DNA of 64,000 bases. Source: Paragonimus westermani. Lineage: Eukaryota > Platyhelminthes > Trematoda > Plagiorchiida > Troglotrematidae. Both the position numbers and the translations under genes were made by a program. Position 1 is the stretch's first letter. Each line of letters begins with the position of its first letter. The stretch lies in NCBI GenBank assembly GCA_008508345.1, contig QNGE01000778.1, positions 1 through 64,000 on the forward strand, given 5' to 3'. Shown piece by piece: positions 35,704-47,762 of the stretch. The notes under the pieces were generated by a model, which searched no databases, had not been told where the DNA came from, and was given only the letters and a program-made list of their open reading frames with translations.

Positions 35704-36487
35704 TGATTTTCAGTTAGCCAAGGATCAGTGTTCAGTTGCCCTCGTCCTCAATATTCGACACAAAGGAAGAGTAAAAATGACGACTAAGAAATGGAACTGA
35801 TAGTTACGGACCAGAAAGAGACAACTTAGCCGCAGGCGTTCTCTCTCGCAATTGCTGTTGGACCCTGTTCACAATTGACTTGCAGAAACTTCATAGATCT
35901 CTTGGCCATCAAGGTGCCTGTCGCACGGTACATTTCGCCAGTTCAAAGAATTCGCCTTTTCCATTGAAGTGAAGAGTGCAACCTCATGATTGCAAGTATG
36001 TTGTGAAGGAAAGTCCCGATCTTTCTCGGGTTCTGATGTTGGGATGATTAAGGCTACCTGGCCTTCCGAACAACTGAACACTGACTTCAAGAAGCTACTA
36101 CTTTTCGTAATCATATGCAAACATCTGGTCGCCTTGATTGATGAGTAGTCACGTTTTCCTTTTGCCTTTACCTTCCGAGATCTACGCGCTTAAACAACCC
36201 AATGGCTCCATCGGATGTTCTTCATATTCGGTACGCCCTCATATATCTACTCCGAGCGAGGCAGTTCTTTTATGTACCGTGAACTAAAATCCTTCTTTTA
36301 CGAAAAGGGAGTGGTAATCGGTAGAACGAATCAGTAGAAACTACAGGGCAAAGGCCAAGTTGAACGTCTCAACGGAACACTATAGAGAACAATCCAACTT
36401 GACCTTACATCGAAAAGGTAAGATATCCGCACCAAATTTAATATGAATGAAGTCAAACAGTTTGGGCGTCGTGTTTAACATGTTATT

Positions 36488-36537
36488 GATAAACAGATTG
36501 GGAATAACACAACGTTGTTATTCTCAATCTGTTTATC
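36488..36537. repeat. Imperfect inverted repeat inside gypsy-1
   Basis: Arms of about 22-24 bases (beginning gataaacagattgggaataa and ending ttattctcaatctgtttatc) pair with one G/A mismatch and a short spacer. It interrupts the integrase-derived part of gypsy-1. It has the size of a foldback scar or a small hairpin insertion. Confidence 0.7.
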
Positions 36538-37129
36538 AGTTACCTACTGACCGATAGGAGGACGTCCTCCTTGATGCCTTACGTTCGAACCGCTCTCTTC
36601 TGGGTACATCTACGAAAGAGACTCCCCATGAACGTCTATTTCGTTACAGTCGCAGACCAAATTCTAGTACCGTACCACCTGTATGATTGTCCACTGCTAT
36701 TCAAAAAGCATAACCGACCATCGAAGTACAAGCCGTTGGTAAAGGATCTCCAATTGTTGTAGTACAACGTTTACTGAGCACACGTCTGATTTGCTAACAG
36801 TGAAGAGGATGCAGGATCTAATCGACAGTTTGCTGCAGAAGGAGAAGATACTGCCCCTAAACTACCTGAGACTGAAGCTTCTGATTGCTTAAACGTCGGC
36901 ACCGAAAATGAGCTTATCACCCCAAACGAGAAGGTACGAATTGAAAGGGGCTCACCCTCTCGAAGTCTCAAACCAGCTCGGGTCAAAGACGATCACATCC
37001 ACAATCTTGAAAGCATCGTAAGACAACAATAACGAGTTCGCCTCTATCGTCTTCGTAACAGCGGTGCTTAACAAAATCTATTCGTATAATACTGGTTCTC
37101 ATGCTTTCAAGTCAATATACATGTAAACG

Positions 37130-37365
37130 CATCTCACTCGTTTTCCGTTGGCGACGACGAATGACGTAGTAAGAACCTTGTGGATTTTTTTCATACATAC
37201 GCTTAACATATACAACTACCGTGATATTTCCCACTCACATCTTCTGTTATCCATTTCAGCAGTCACACTCGTACTGCGAGAGTAAGGCCTACGTTTTTGA
37301 CACCTTGTCGTTCCGACCTCTACCCCCGCTAACGCCCTGTTAACTTCGCTTGATCAATCGTAACA
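37130..37365 (+). repeat. Decayed 3' LTR of gypsy-1
   Basis: This is the partner of 33230-33480, with the same order of shared blocks including 'tgttatccatttcagc' and a closing 'atcgtaacac'. It follows the last recognisable pol sequence by about 100 bases, as expected for a 3' LTR. Its divergence from the 5' copy shows the element is old. Confidence 0.6.
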
Positions 37366-37370
37366 CGGAC

Positions 37371-38764
37371 GAACTACAGCCACCTAGTCCTTCAAGTCAG
37401 AAGGCTGGCCACTATTTCCGGTATCATCCATTACTTCACGAAAACGTTACCGGTCCAAACCCACCCTCGATTCAGTCTTTTGATCAAACAGGTTTGGTTG
37501 ACAAACCTGGACGTCTTGACAGTGTCCGCGGACAAAAAACAACCAAGATATCTGGCACTACTACTGCCTCTACACTACATCATTCATCAGCCCCAGGCCT
37601 GTGACTCGGATCGCCGCTCACCTCAACAGTGACTTGGAATATCCTGGGAGGGGACGCTGCTAAAAAGGTCCAAGCAGAAGAACCTGAGATGACATGAATA
37701 GAAGTACGCCACTGATTGCGGCACACCGCCATCTCGGACGGTGTTTCTAGCCAGTTATTCGAGTGATCACGAGGACTCCAGCCAGACAGTTAACACACAC
37801 GCACATTGCCCAACATAACAGTCAGGGTCTTCACATTTCGTAACCCCACTGTCGCCAGACCACCCAGCGGTTTCACTTCTGTTGGTGGTTTCGTTATATA
37901 ATGCACTATATGGTAAGCGATCAGATGGCATATGGAGCACGTGGACCAACCATCGCAGGCAGTCGAATGCAATTAGTTGACCAACTGATCGCGCATTTCG
38001 AGCGTTCTGGAATGCGCGCCAGCGAGTGGCCAGTCCACGTAATGTGGGCTAGTTGGTGGAGAAAATGATGATCAGACAAAGAAAGTCTGCTTACATCTAC
38101 GCAGAAAACAGACCACGTTTCTGAAACAGAGCCAAACATTACGTACTCTTCCTTTCAGCGACAACTGAGCGTCTTTTTGATTTCACAGATGACGCAAGTT
38201 GGTGAGGATAACCCATGCCGCTATTCAGGGTCCGAAATTCAGGTCGGTAGCCAGCGCATCCAATTGATGGTACCTGCCCTACTGCGACATATGTCCGGCT
38301 GGAGTAGATACAACCTTTAGCACAGGGAGTGTGATCAAATTGACTTACTGGAAGCCGTCAGCGCCAGGATCTGTGTCGTCCGGTTGCACGCGCTTTTAGA
38401 ACTCGCTCCAAATACCACCACCCTTAGGGGACTTTTCATTGCACCTATACCTCCATCTACTATGGTGAGAACGCTGAGGGGGAGGTCGGCAAACTTCAGT
38501 TGGACAGGGATCTAGCAACGTCTCAGTAAATAGACGGCGGATTAAACTGATCTGCAGTCGATGAATGAATTTAGTAATCAGAAAGCCCGTGTTTATTTAA
38601 ACAACGCTCAAGTAGCAGGACAATAAATGAACATCTCACTGTGTAAATGTCCTCCAATGTCAAACGACCGACCGGATGCAGTCAGCTAAATGGATGTCAG
38701 TCAAATGAGTTCGCGAAATACTCTCTGATTCATTACTGCGAATCGTCAGGCTAAACAGCGTCCT
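37371..38764. other. Unassigned sequence
   Basis: No domain could be supported. Frames at 37767-38139 on the minus strand overlap one another and have no clear motif. Confidence 0.4.
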
Positions 38765-39480
38765 TCAGACCCCAGCGAGAAAGCCGGCAGCGCCTACCGA
38801 AACAAACTTCAGTATAGGTGCCTTTATGCCACCGAACACAAATCGTACGCTAGCCACCAGACTGCCGCTTCCGGCTTGACCCATCACGCGAAAATAAGGC
38901 AAGGTATGACAAGTAGTGCGTTTGTATTTCCAAGATGAACAACAACAAGGCTTGTAGGACATGAAATAATTTGGGTCAGCGGTTGATCCTCTATCCGTTC
39001 CGAGGATACGTCAGCGAACTTCGTCACTGATGACACGGTGTTCCCACCACACGCCAGTAATGCTCCGGAGACATCGACGGTCGAAACAGGGCACTGTGAA
39101 AACCCTCCACGTCGATTGACCAGGATGCACAGTCGTATAGTAGGACCGTCCTCACACTGATACCGTACACTCGGACTTTCACAGGAAGACTGAGATCATG
39201 ACGTTACAGATGACAAATTGGTACACGAGATCCGAGCCTGAGCTCGTTTTGAACATGGGAAGGACGTTAACCAAACTCCAGCCATTTGGCTGGAATCCCC
39301 TAATCCAAGGTTTCTGGAAAAGAGCCATCAGCTTCTTAACTAGGGTCAGTCTTTCATCTACAGGAAAAAGAGCAGGAGGGAGTTCGTCTAGACCTCGTAC
39401 CTTGTGGCGTTTAAGGAACTTGATCTCATGTGAGACTTGTTTCCAAAGTTGAAACACCAACAGACCAATGAGCATAGGTA
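38765..39480 (-). mobile_element. RTE-like LINE remnant, internally deleted
   Basis: On the minus strand, FLKRHKVRGLDELPPALF near 39410-39360 matches the RTE reverse transcriptase entry ('lk..Kapg.D.lpp.lfk'). Soon after, near 39110-39010, comes FDRRCLRSITGVWWEHRV, the post-polymerase 'fd.rclR.i....w.hrvsn' block, followed by a decayed tail. The palm subdomain between them is missing, so the copy carries a large internal deletion. It is a separate copy from 40620-41830, because the order of domains would otherwise be wrong. Confidence 0.7.
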
Positions 39481-40619
39481 CAGTCCGAAAGTGTAGTCAA
39501 TGGAGCAGATGGCCAATTGTTGAAAGTGCTCAGCTCGACGTCACAAGCGTCGTTGTTGGTTATGAATAGGTTCACCAGACTCCGCAGATAACCTCGCCTA
39601 TATCTGGCTTCCTACCACCCATTGCTCGGACGAGATGGAAAACCCTCCGAGAGCTCCCGGTAGTGTAGGCTTGTTCCATCTCGATGGCGCGCCGTGTACA
39701 CCAGGCGTCGCGATCCCCTCGTATTCGCTTCCGAAGTTCCGAGCGAATAGCCTTGTGAGGTGAATTGCACTCACTGCTGGGTGATATATTCCAATGAGCG
39801 TCAGGAAGTTCCAGTGAGCGCGGAGAGACTTAGCAGCTAGAACAGCAATAGTACAACGTGAAGCAGTACCGCACCTATGTATTGCATGTTGTATGTGTCC
39901 AGTGTGTTTCAATTTCGTCTAGTGGGTGGGGTCCTAGATTAGAGACAAGTTCCGTAAAAGTGTCGGCCACCTAAGTCACGCTCACCCGCATTTAACTTGT
40001 TTACTTGAGCACTCAAGTCGCTTGAAGTAGTACAATGTCCGTGTCCGCGCGATGTGCAGAAGGTTAGTGAGCAAGTGACAAAAATCATCTTTGACTGTCT
40101 GAACTAGTTTGTGGGAGCATACGTCGCGACAGCAACTAGGCAGCGTTGTGATTGACGCTTTCCAAAGGTTCTAACGGTACCTTCGAGTCCGACGGTGTAA
40201 AAGACAGCTGTTGATGAGTATCCAGTCATGCAGTACCTTTTCAGTGTATGTGTTTGGTTCAATTCCAACACCGACTTGACCCGTAGGGTCTCCGAACAAG
40301 ACTATCGTCAAACGACACCATTTCGTGAACAGACATTCGGCAGATCTATATTGGCATTTTGTGGGTGCCGTGGACAATCGCCCGTTATTTGGCCAACGAG
40401 ATTGAAGAAGGTGAAAACAGACAACCTTCACGCGTCGCTCGTGAAACGGAACTTACTACCTACTTCGCTGCGGACCCTAACCTGAGCAGAGGTCTCGGAA
40501 TGGGGCACTGACGACGCTTATATATTCGCTAGTTGCCTGCTTGCGGTCAAGCGGTGAATCGAGTGCAAATTTACAGTCGAGAGAAATCGAAGCAAGTCGA
40601 CGGTACGTTCAACACTGCC
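39481..40619. other. Unassigned sequence
   Basis: This lies between two RTE-like remnants. A 104-residue minus frame at 39598-39912 has no recognisable domain. It is probably decayed repeat sequence. Confidence 0.35.
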
Positions 40620-41830
40620 GCAGAATTTTACGAGGTAGAAGTGAGATCCATAAGCCCCTGTCCAACAAAAGATCCTTTTTTCTTCCCTAGTGTCTGTTTT
40701 CCGTGCCAGAGTGAGTTAAGTGAGTAGAGTGGACGCCAGAAGGTTGGTGGTCTTTGCAAGAGTCCCAGATTCCTCTCAAAAATACAGAAATTGTCACCAA
40801 GGACCCTCAACATAGAGATTAATGCCTCGCCCCTTCCCTAAAGTGCTGAGTCGAATTGAACAGCGCTAATAATCTTATATTCCACAGCTGAAACGCACTC
40901 ACGGGTCTCACGTTTGTTAGGTGGTTCTAACTCTATTGACAAGGGCACTACAGTATATACCTGTGACGGTACCACGACAGCAAAAAGTGGACCGGCTAGT
41001 TCGGCCTTCAAGGTGTTCTATTAGTAATTTAATCCCCTGGATTTATTACGGATGTGTGTCATCTCCTTTACTAATAGTTCAACCAGCAGACACCCGGTGC
41101 CAGTAGTAATGATGAGCTTAAGGAGTCTATCAGTATTCCCAAGTCAAAGACGATTTCGCGTCAAGCTATGTACACGGTTTTACAGACATCCCTCCCTGAC
41201 TTGTTGACTCAGCTGTCATAGGAAATACTCAGTTTGGCATTAAACAGTCTCAAGGATTTCCTGAGATTCAATGTCTGCCGAACTAGTGACTTTGTATCGC
41301 TAAGTTGACTGACCTGGGCATTCATATCCCGGGCCAAAAGCAGCCACATCTCAGTAAAAGACACCCTGACACCGATGTCACTGCGGTCACCTGGTGACGA
41401 TAACGGTTGGCGTCTAGGGCTGGTCTCAGCTGAACATACCAAGCGCATGACACGAGACTTACTGCTGGAGGAAACCTAACCTGTCAATATAGCCACAGTT
41501 GTTGTACTGAGGCGGTGATCGTGGTGCCACCTGAAGTATGCCATCTCTTCCTGATGCACAGCACGGGTGCCATCAATTCGACACGTTGGCCACTGTCCTA
41601 GAATGTAGTCGGTGAAATGCAGCAGACGTCGACTTTTAACGAGTCTAGGGTAATCAGCAGACCGAAATGGTTCAGACTGTGGATGTTGAAATCAGTTAAA
41701 TGAACTCGCACTCTGAGACCGGAAAGAGCAGAACGGGAACCAGAGGTAGGACGGTAAAGAATTGGACTTATCGAGAGCAGTGTCAATATGAGCAGCAATG
41801 CCTTCTGTGGAGACTGGATAATTATTGGAA
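40620..41830 (-). mobile_element. RTE-like LINE remnant, endonuclease part
   Basis: On the minus strand, FGLLITLDSLKVDVCCISPT near 41665-41606 matches the RTE endonuclease start ('l..tL..lkvDvcclsET'). It is followed by GQRVELMAPVL, and the later WLLLARDMNAQVSQLSDTKS near 41350-41290 carries the 'GDmNAqvG' block. Near 40720, KQTLGKKKGSFVGQGLMDLT resembles the 'nlgkeQ.sFrpgRGc.Dqif' reverse transcriptase block. The catalytic glutamate and several other residues are lost, so the copy is dead. Confidence 0.7.
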
Positions 41831-43353
41831 GTAGAGGAAGAGATGAAATAAAGAGCTAAATTGGTCGGCGGTAACACACTTTCGCCTATCTACAACGCAG
41901 TATACGACAGATAGGGCAACCCGATTTACACTGTGCTTCGGCAGACGGCAGCGTTGCAACTGTGAAAACAGTCCCGCTGTGTTCATAAGACCGTACCTCA
42001 CTGCTTGGGCAGTCACAGACCCACACAATCAATAGGCAACCCCGGGTGTAACTACTTCCAAGTGGCCCAGCTGATACAGTTACAGTTGGCCGAACGGAAG
42101 TCTTACCCTGCGCTGCTCTTGACAGCAACGTAGTAGGATAGAATACTGTAATAAGGCAGTAGGGTAGACTTGAAACGAAGACTCCAATCTTTTCAAACTC
42201 GAAGCCGAGGAATTAAAACTAATTGCTGGAACTTATGAAGTGGTATCTGGAGATTGAGGAGAGTTGCATTTTGATAGAATATGTGCACGCAGAAAGGTAC
42301 CAGTCAAAAAATTATAATGAGCTATAAGACAGCGTTAAGAGGAAAATTGGACCGACGGTCACCAAAAAGCGCAATGCTAAATTCCACTGTGAATACTTAC
42401 AGCAGGAAACAGAAAGATGAACCGACCACCATCGGCAACCATAGCCACAGGGCGCCTCTTGAAACTGCCATTGCCAGAATAACCCAGATGAGGCGTCGGG
42501 ATCTACTGAAGTGTGTGTGTACTTTCAAGGTACAGTTAATAGTTGCGGGCACGGAATGGAGCCTGGGTTCTCCAGCGCACGGTGGAATATAAAAAGGTGA
42601 AGGGTTTTGAGAGCCACGGAATGAAGTCCTCACCAACATCAAAACATCAGACAAGCACAATACCACATTGGTTAGCAATTCAAAACCAATACACGGACCA
42701 CACTTGAGTGCACAGGCCGAATTTTCTGAATAGTTCATGCCACAATTCACTATCCACTGATTAGCACTGAGATTGTACCACTGCTAACTGCTGTGGCAGA
42801 CTTGACAACTTAGAAAAGACCCAGCTGCGAAAAATTCGCGCTTCAACCACATTCGAACCAATGACAGAAACGGCAGGCCCAGATGCCGTAAGTGCTCTAC
42901 TAGCTAAGCTAAGAAATCACATCTCTGCTAATGAGTTTCTGAATCGTCAGATATGCCACACTACTCAAGGCTCCTCAGTAGCGCCGGTGAATTCCAGCGT
43001 GAACCTTTTACGGAACCCTGTTTGAGCAGCCAATTTCATGTATCTGGTGGATTCCATAGGACACAGTGGGTTCGGTGGGCAACTGGATTCAAATAGGAAC
43101 TTTCTGGGGTTCCGATGTAGGCTCGCAGCTCAGCTGGTGTATGGGCATGGTGCTTATATTGTCAGTTCGGGTTTGACCAAGGTCCAGACACTTCGCAACG
43201 GAGTCCCCTTTATTGTTCAAAGCACTTATAAACCCATCCAAAATTATTAGCGCATATCAACTGCCACTGGAAGAACGACGTCTTGTCAGTGTTTAGTTCG
43301 CATGAAATAAAATACAGCTTCACTCATATCTACCGACCCTATGACAACACAGT
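41831..43353. other. Unassigned sequence
   Basis: The left end (41831-42130) may be the decayed 5' part of the RTE-like element. No other feature is supported. Confidence 0.35.
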
Positions 43354-43499
43354 TTTTCAAGTTGACTATCACTCACATTTGATCGCAGCGTTCGCATTCA
43401 GATAGACTTTCCAGCCAGCCTCTTTCGAAAGAGGCTGGCTGGAAAGTCTATCTGAATGCGAACGCTGCGATCAAATGTGAGTGATAGTCAACTTGAAAA
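43354..43499. repeat. Perfect 146-bp palindrome with no spacer
   Basis: The two 73-base arms are exact reverse complements, with the axis between 43426 and 43427 inside the hexamer ttcgaa. The first mismatch outward is at 43353/43500. A 12-base direct repeat (aacacagttttt) lies at 43346-43357, overlapping the left arm, and again at 43528-43539 downstream. Perfect identity and zero loop make it either a very recent foldback event or a library or assembly artefact. No reading frame of note crosses it. Confidence 0.93.
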
Positions 43500-45688
43500 T
43501 TAACCAAATCCCCGACTACTCATCAGTAACACAGTTTTTGTTGAGATCGAGAAATGAGTTATTAGTGACCATGTGTAGAATCCAGTCTATCAAGAGTCGG
43601 CCGTAACTGGCGCTAAGTGAGAAACAGCAGCTCATTCAGAATTACAAACTTGAACCATGCATTTTACAAAAGGCCACCTTATTAAACATGTACCGCTCCT
43701 AAGCAAAAGTTGGAACCCACAAATGAACTCTCACTGTTGTTTGTGTTTAATTAAACGTCGCTTCAGAGACGTTCTACTAGTCCGAAGTCAGACAGGTTCG
43801 TCTACACCAAGTTAAACGCCAAATCAAGGTGCATTGTGACAATAATTGCAATGACCGTCAACAGTTAACTAATCTTAATAAGCTGTTTTTCAAACTACTC
43901 GACCTCAGAATTAGATCACATCACCAGTTTCACCTTTATTTCACCTAAGAAGAACCGACCCAAACTGTGAAGCTCCATTCGTCTGCTGCCGATTGACGTT
44001 TACAGAATTTTATTTTTCAGCATTCTTAGGGCTGTCAACAAATGAGAAAGGTTACTCAGCGCCCGAACGCGTGCAGCAAGCTGCGACAGACATCGGTCTC
44101 CAGAACCTTACGTAACAGTCTCGTCTCGAAACTGTTGACCTTTACCCTTTGGAAGATCGGAGACTGCGGAAATCTCACTTAATATTTTATTGTCTGAAAG
44201 GATGACAGAACACCTGTTCTCGGAGATCGAAATGAGCTTCAGGGTCACAACAGATAGTTGCTTAAAATAGGGCCTCATCACTCACCAAGCTTTGTTTCAA
44301 ACACAGGATCGTGGCTAGTTTCTATTTGGATGTAGTCTAGGGAGTTGTTAGACTCACCTGATTAGCAAAAAAAGTAAGGGAACGACGCAGTCTTCCTTTT
44401 TTATGTCTTACTGTTTCTTCATTGATAATGAGTTTGTGAAGAGCGGTGCTACGTCCGCTATTCATATTTCACTAAAAGTGATGTTGACCAATAATTACAA
44501 CAAAAATCATTTCCAGTTGTAAGTAATCAAAGCAGCAGAATTCGCCATATGAATTTATTCAGACTGACGGGTTAGGAACAAAAATTGTATACTTGTGACG
44601 AACATCATGTAGAACTAAGGCTGAGCTTGTTGGATAACCTGAGTCTGTAAGAAAATCACACTAACAACACTACCAGTCACTTCAACACAGGAAATGAAAA
44701 CAGATGAGTCACTTCGCGATTCTATCCCTGTAAGGATAAGTCCCATCAGCAACTTGAGCTTCCCACTCTTCTATCTGTTTGAATGGAAATGTTGGGTGTA
44801 AAGTAATAACCAACCCAAATCTTGGGGCACAGTAAGTTGTACATTCGATGGAAATAGTTGCACGGAGGATAATCATCGCCATACAGTCTTTTACAGCGAA
44901 AGTGATCTATAAAGTTCTGTCGGCAGTTACTAGTGGAAGATGATAACCTCAAAGTGAACTCACGGAGTCTGATTTACGTTCGGAAACCTTGTATCATAAG
45001 GTGGAACAGTGATCCAACTGTAATCACCCTTATTGTAAGATCATTTAGAGAACGAACATATACTGTTTTCTTAGATTCTTGTGCTTTCTGTTTGTAAACC
45101 TGAAGCTCCTCAGCAGTCCACTCCTTCATTCTCCGATGTGACGAAAATGTTAAAACTAGCGCGAAATCAATGGTTTCATCGATTCAATGTTCTACTGGTT
45201 TTTTCATATCCAGATTCGGGTGGGGACTGTTCACGGCACGTGGAAACTTTTGCTGACTGATTGGTGCCATTGATTACGGTTCATCAAGTCGCCGGAGATA
45301 TTGGAACTCAGGTTCTCTTGCTGGCTCACGACAGCTCCGTTTCCCCCAGTGTGTGAGTGGGTGTGGCAGTAACGGTGGAAGCAACGCTCAACAAGGTACA
45401 CCCTTCACGAGTGGATAGCAGTAGCCACTCTGTTGGCGAACTCCGAAGCTAATTCAAGGTCTTCTGCACTACCGCATCTTGAGACCATCCGCCAACATAA
45501 GTGAAGACAACTCGAGGCGATTCAGGAGCCGACTGACGGAAAGCCAGAAAAGAGGGAGCCCCAAAACTGGACTACACTTACTCTGCTAACCATTACGTTA
45601 GAGGAAACACTTGCTTTTTACACGCTGACAAGACTCCGTGCCTGGCAGAATCAAGCATATCCATCGTAAAACTATCCCACTTTCTCCA
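43500..45688. other. Unassigned sequence
   Basis: No domain or repeat could be supported in this stretch. Confidence 0.4.
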
Positions 45689-45760
45689 GGGGAGCACACT
45701 CAGACGGGATATCTTGTCAGAGACTTAAACTGAAGGGAGTACACTCAGATGGTATATCTT
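45689..45760. repeat. Short imperfect direct repeat, two units
   Basis: A 27-base unit at 45689-45715 recurs with five differences at 45734-45760 (shared core 'cactcaga.gg.atatctt'). The period is 45 bases. It lies about 100 bases before a copy of the dispersed repeat. Confidence 0.6.
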
Positions 45761-45864
45761 ACCACTACGTCTACCTGGGAACAAAAGCGTCTACGTCCGA
45801 ATCAGTGGTGCAATGGGCTGGAAAGTTCAAATGGATCAGAAGAACTTCTATCACATGTGGAATC

Positions 45865-46170
45865 CAGCGAATCAACACCGGCCGGTTAGGAATGACACAA
45901 CGATTAAACAAGGAGTGTATTGCCGGCTCACAACTCCGACTTGAGGGCGACCGAAGAGCAAAATGGAACGTTGACACAGCGGAACGACAAGTGAGCACGC
46001 AGCGGAGTCGTGTGTTTGGGTGCGCGGGGTACATGTCGGTACCCACACTCGTTCAAACAGACGTGTAAGCTTGCACAAGAGTCTGAACCAAAAAGATTGC
46101 AAATCGCAATCGTAGCTACATCATGGTTAGCAATAAACAAATGGGGTCGACACATAGTTCCCCTTAAGAA
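45865..46170 (+). repeat. Dispersed non-coding repeat, left-half copy
   Basis: This aligns with 13745-14070 in the same orientation, including 'ggccggtta', 'acgattaaacaaggagt', 'cagcggaacgac' and 'ttagcaataaacaaat'. An 87-residue frame (45805-46068) shares scattered residues with the frame at 13738-13965. Their lengths differ and no domain is visible, so shared DNA ancestry explains it without coding function. The right half of the unit is absent here. Confidence 0.65.
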
Positions 46171-46664
46171 GACAACCAAAGTGTTGGCTTCGGCAATGTA
46201 GCAGTGTCTCAGTTAGCCGGAACCGTTGACACAAGCATGATTCATACAATTCACTCCTGCCGCAAAGTTCACGTCTACGGCCCGTGGAAGCAGAAGGGAG
46301 AACAGTTAGAAGTGTTCGGGGAAGTATGGTCTGGAAGGTTAATGATCATAGGTAGGTGGTGGAATTAGGGATAGACAAGCTGCAATCGACCTAGCGGGAT
46401 CGTAGCCTTGTTTGCGTCTATAGTGGGTGGTCCCCACAGAATTTCAGGTCTTCCAGCGTTCTCTTATGATGTGCAGTCCCAACGTCCTAGACGGATGATG
46501 AATTGTCAACTCTCAGTATCTAGAATACACAGTGCTCACTGGTGGAAAACCACAACCTCACGGGTTTCAACCTCCACTGTGTCCGAAAGAAGGGAACGTC
46601 TTGCTGACAGAGTCCGCTGCAGGTAAAGCCATCTGAAATTAACTGGGTAGGAAAGTGCGATAAC
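46171..46664. other. Spacer, possibly the decayed 3' end of gypsy-2
   Basis: No LTR pair could be recognised. On the minus strand this is where the 3' untranslated part and LTR of gypsy-2 should lie. Confidence 0.3.
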
Positions 46665-47387
46665 AACAAAAACTAGATACAACGGACGTCCATATAATTT
46701 GCGAACCGCACTGGCCTCTAGAACTCTGGACTACGTCTGCTCTGGAGACTTGTTTCCGCCGAGAGAGGCGAGGTCGCAACCGAAACCGAACCTGTACAAA
46801 AGCTAGGCCAGTCGTGAATCAGTTTCCACATCAGGCACATCTATAAACGCGGGCTTCAGCTTGTCCATAGAGATCACCTCGCGTTTACCATTGCGCTCCA
46901 ATACGAAAATCTTTCCTTAGCATGTGTGTGCGGAACAGTCCTGTATACGGTGGGTGCAAAGGTCGTCGACGAGTGGCCGCACGAACCGAAACGTGGGAGC
47001 AAGTTGACAGACCTGGAACTACGTACGCTGGCGTCGTCTGCTTCCTCTGTGGGGCCGGTCGCAGTCGTCTCATGTGTTAGGTCAACCACTCGCCGTAATC
47101 CGTGAGGTCGATGGGTCCCGTTGCGTGTGAGGCGACCATCTCTCCAGGTAACCGTAAGGAGCACCCACAGTATAACTGGGCGAGGGTGGTATGCAGGTCG
47201 GCTGTTGACTTGTTTTGGATATCTAACAAGGCTCGCGGACGTAATTCTTGCCACGAAAGGTTGTTGTTAGCAGATAGTGAATTTTCCGGTTGCCAAGGAA
47301 AACGGTCAACTAACTCCTTGGCTGCAGGATGTCAAGCTGTTGTGCGAATTCTTCTACAACCTAGCGCGTTGTGGAGTGATGTGAAGG

Positions 47388-47762
47388 CTAAGTCAAAAGG
47401 TGACCCGCGTTCGTTGATCCAAATCGAACAACCCAACGTTCCAAGAATGCCTGTGCGACGGTCTCCAACGAGAAATTCGGGATTGATATTGCTTCTAGCC
47501 GTCGTGCAAACCTGTCTACGCGTGGCAAGATATACGTACACCCAAAGGAGGGTGGCAAGAGTCTGACCAGGTCAACACGCATATGATAAAAGCTCATCAG
47601 GGGCTGAAGAACTGCCCACTGGGATATGCGTGTGACGATGGATTTCAGACCGTTGGCAGTGTATGCACGCTTTGGCCCATATGCGGACGTCGCGCTTGGC
47701 TGCGCCAGACAAAAAGCTGGGCGACAGTCTGGACCGCTGTATGGGTCACTTTTGGAGGTCAA
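47388..47762 (-). pseudogene. gypsy-2 integrase core fragment
   Basis: The frame contains MRVDLVRLLPPSFGCTYILP, then VDRFARRLEAI and ETVAQAFLERWVVRFG. This is the first half of a Ty3/gypsy integrase catalytic core, with the first catalytic aspartate in 'hvDlvgplPps'. The second half continues in another frame near 47330-47150. Confidence 0.8.

Larger units (their letters stand above)
33480..37030 (+). mobile_element. Ty3/gypsy element (gypsy-1), gag to integrase, decayed
   Basis: Domains occur in gypsy order on the plus strand. A gag-like region spans 33571-34120. A zinc knuckle CSRCGKKGHLRIGC lies near 34171-34212 and an aspartic protease motif LVDTGSSGSYVS near 34350-34385. The reverse transcriptase block reads FGRLYYFCCISFGVAND...CFQRTIDHLVV near 35000-35085, then FVYVDNIT near 35107. 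RNase H has LLAIETDASDIAIAVTLNQNG near 35530-35600. Integrase-proximal blocks include VRTALFWVHLRKRLPMNVYF near 36583 and KHNRPSKYKPLVKDLQLL near 36708. Frameshifts are frequent and the integrase core is largely unreadable. Decayed LTRs flank it. Confidence 0.8.
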
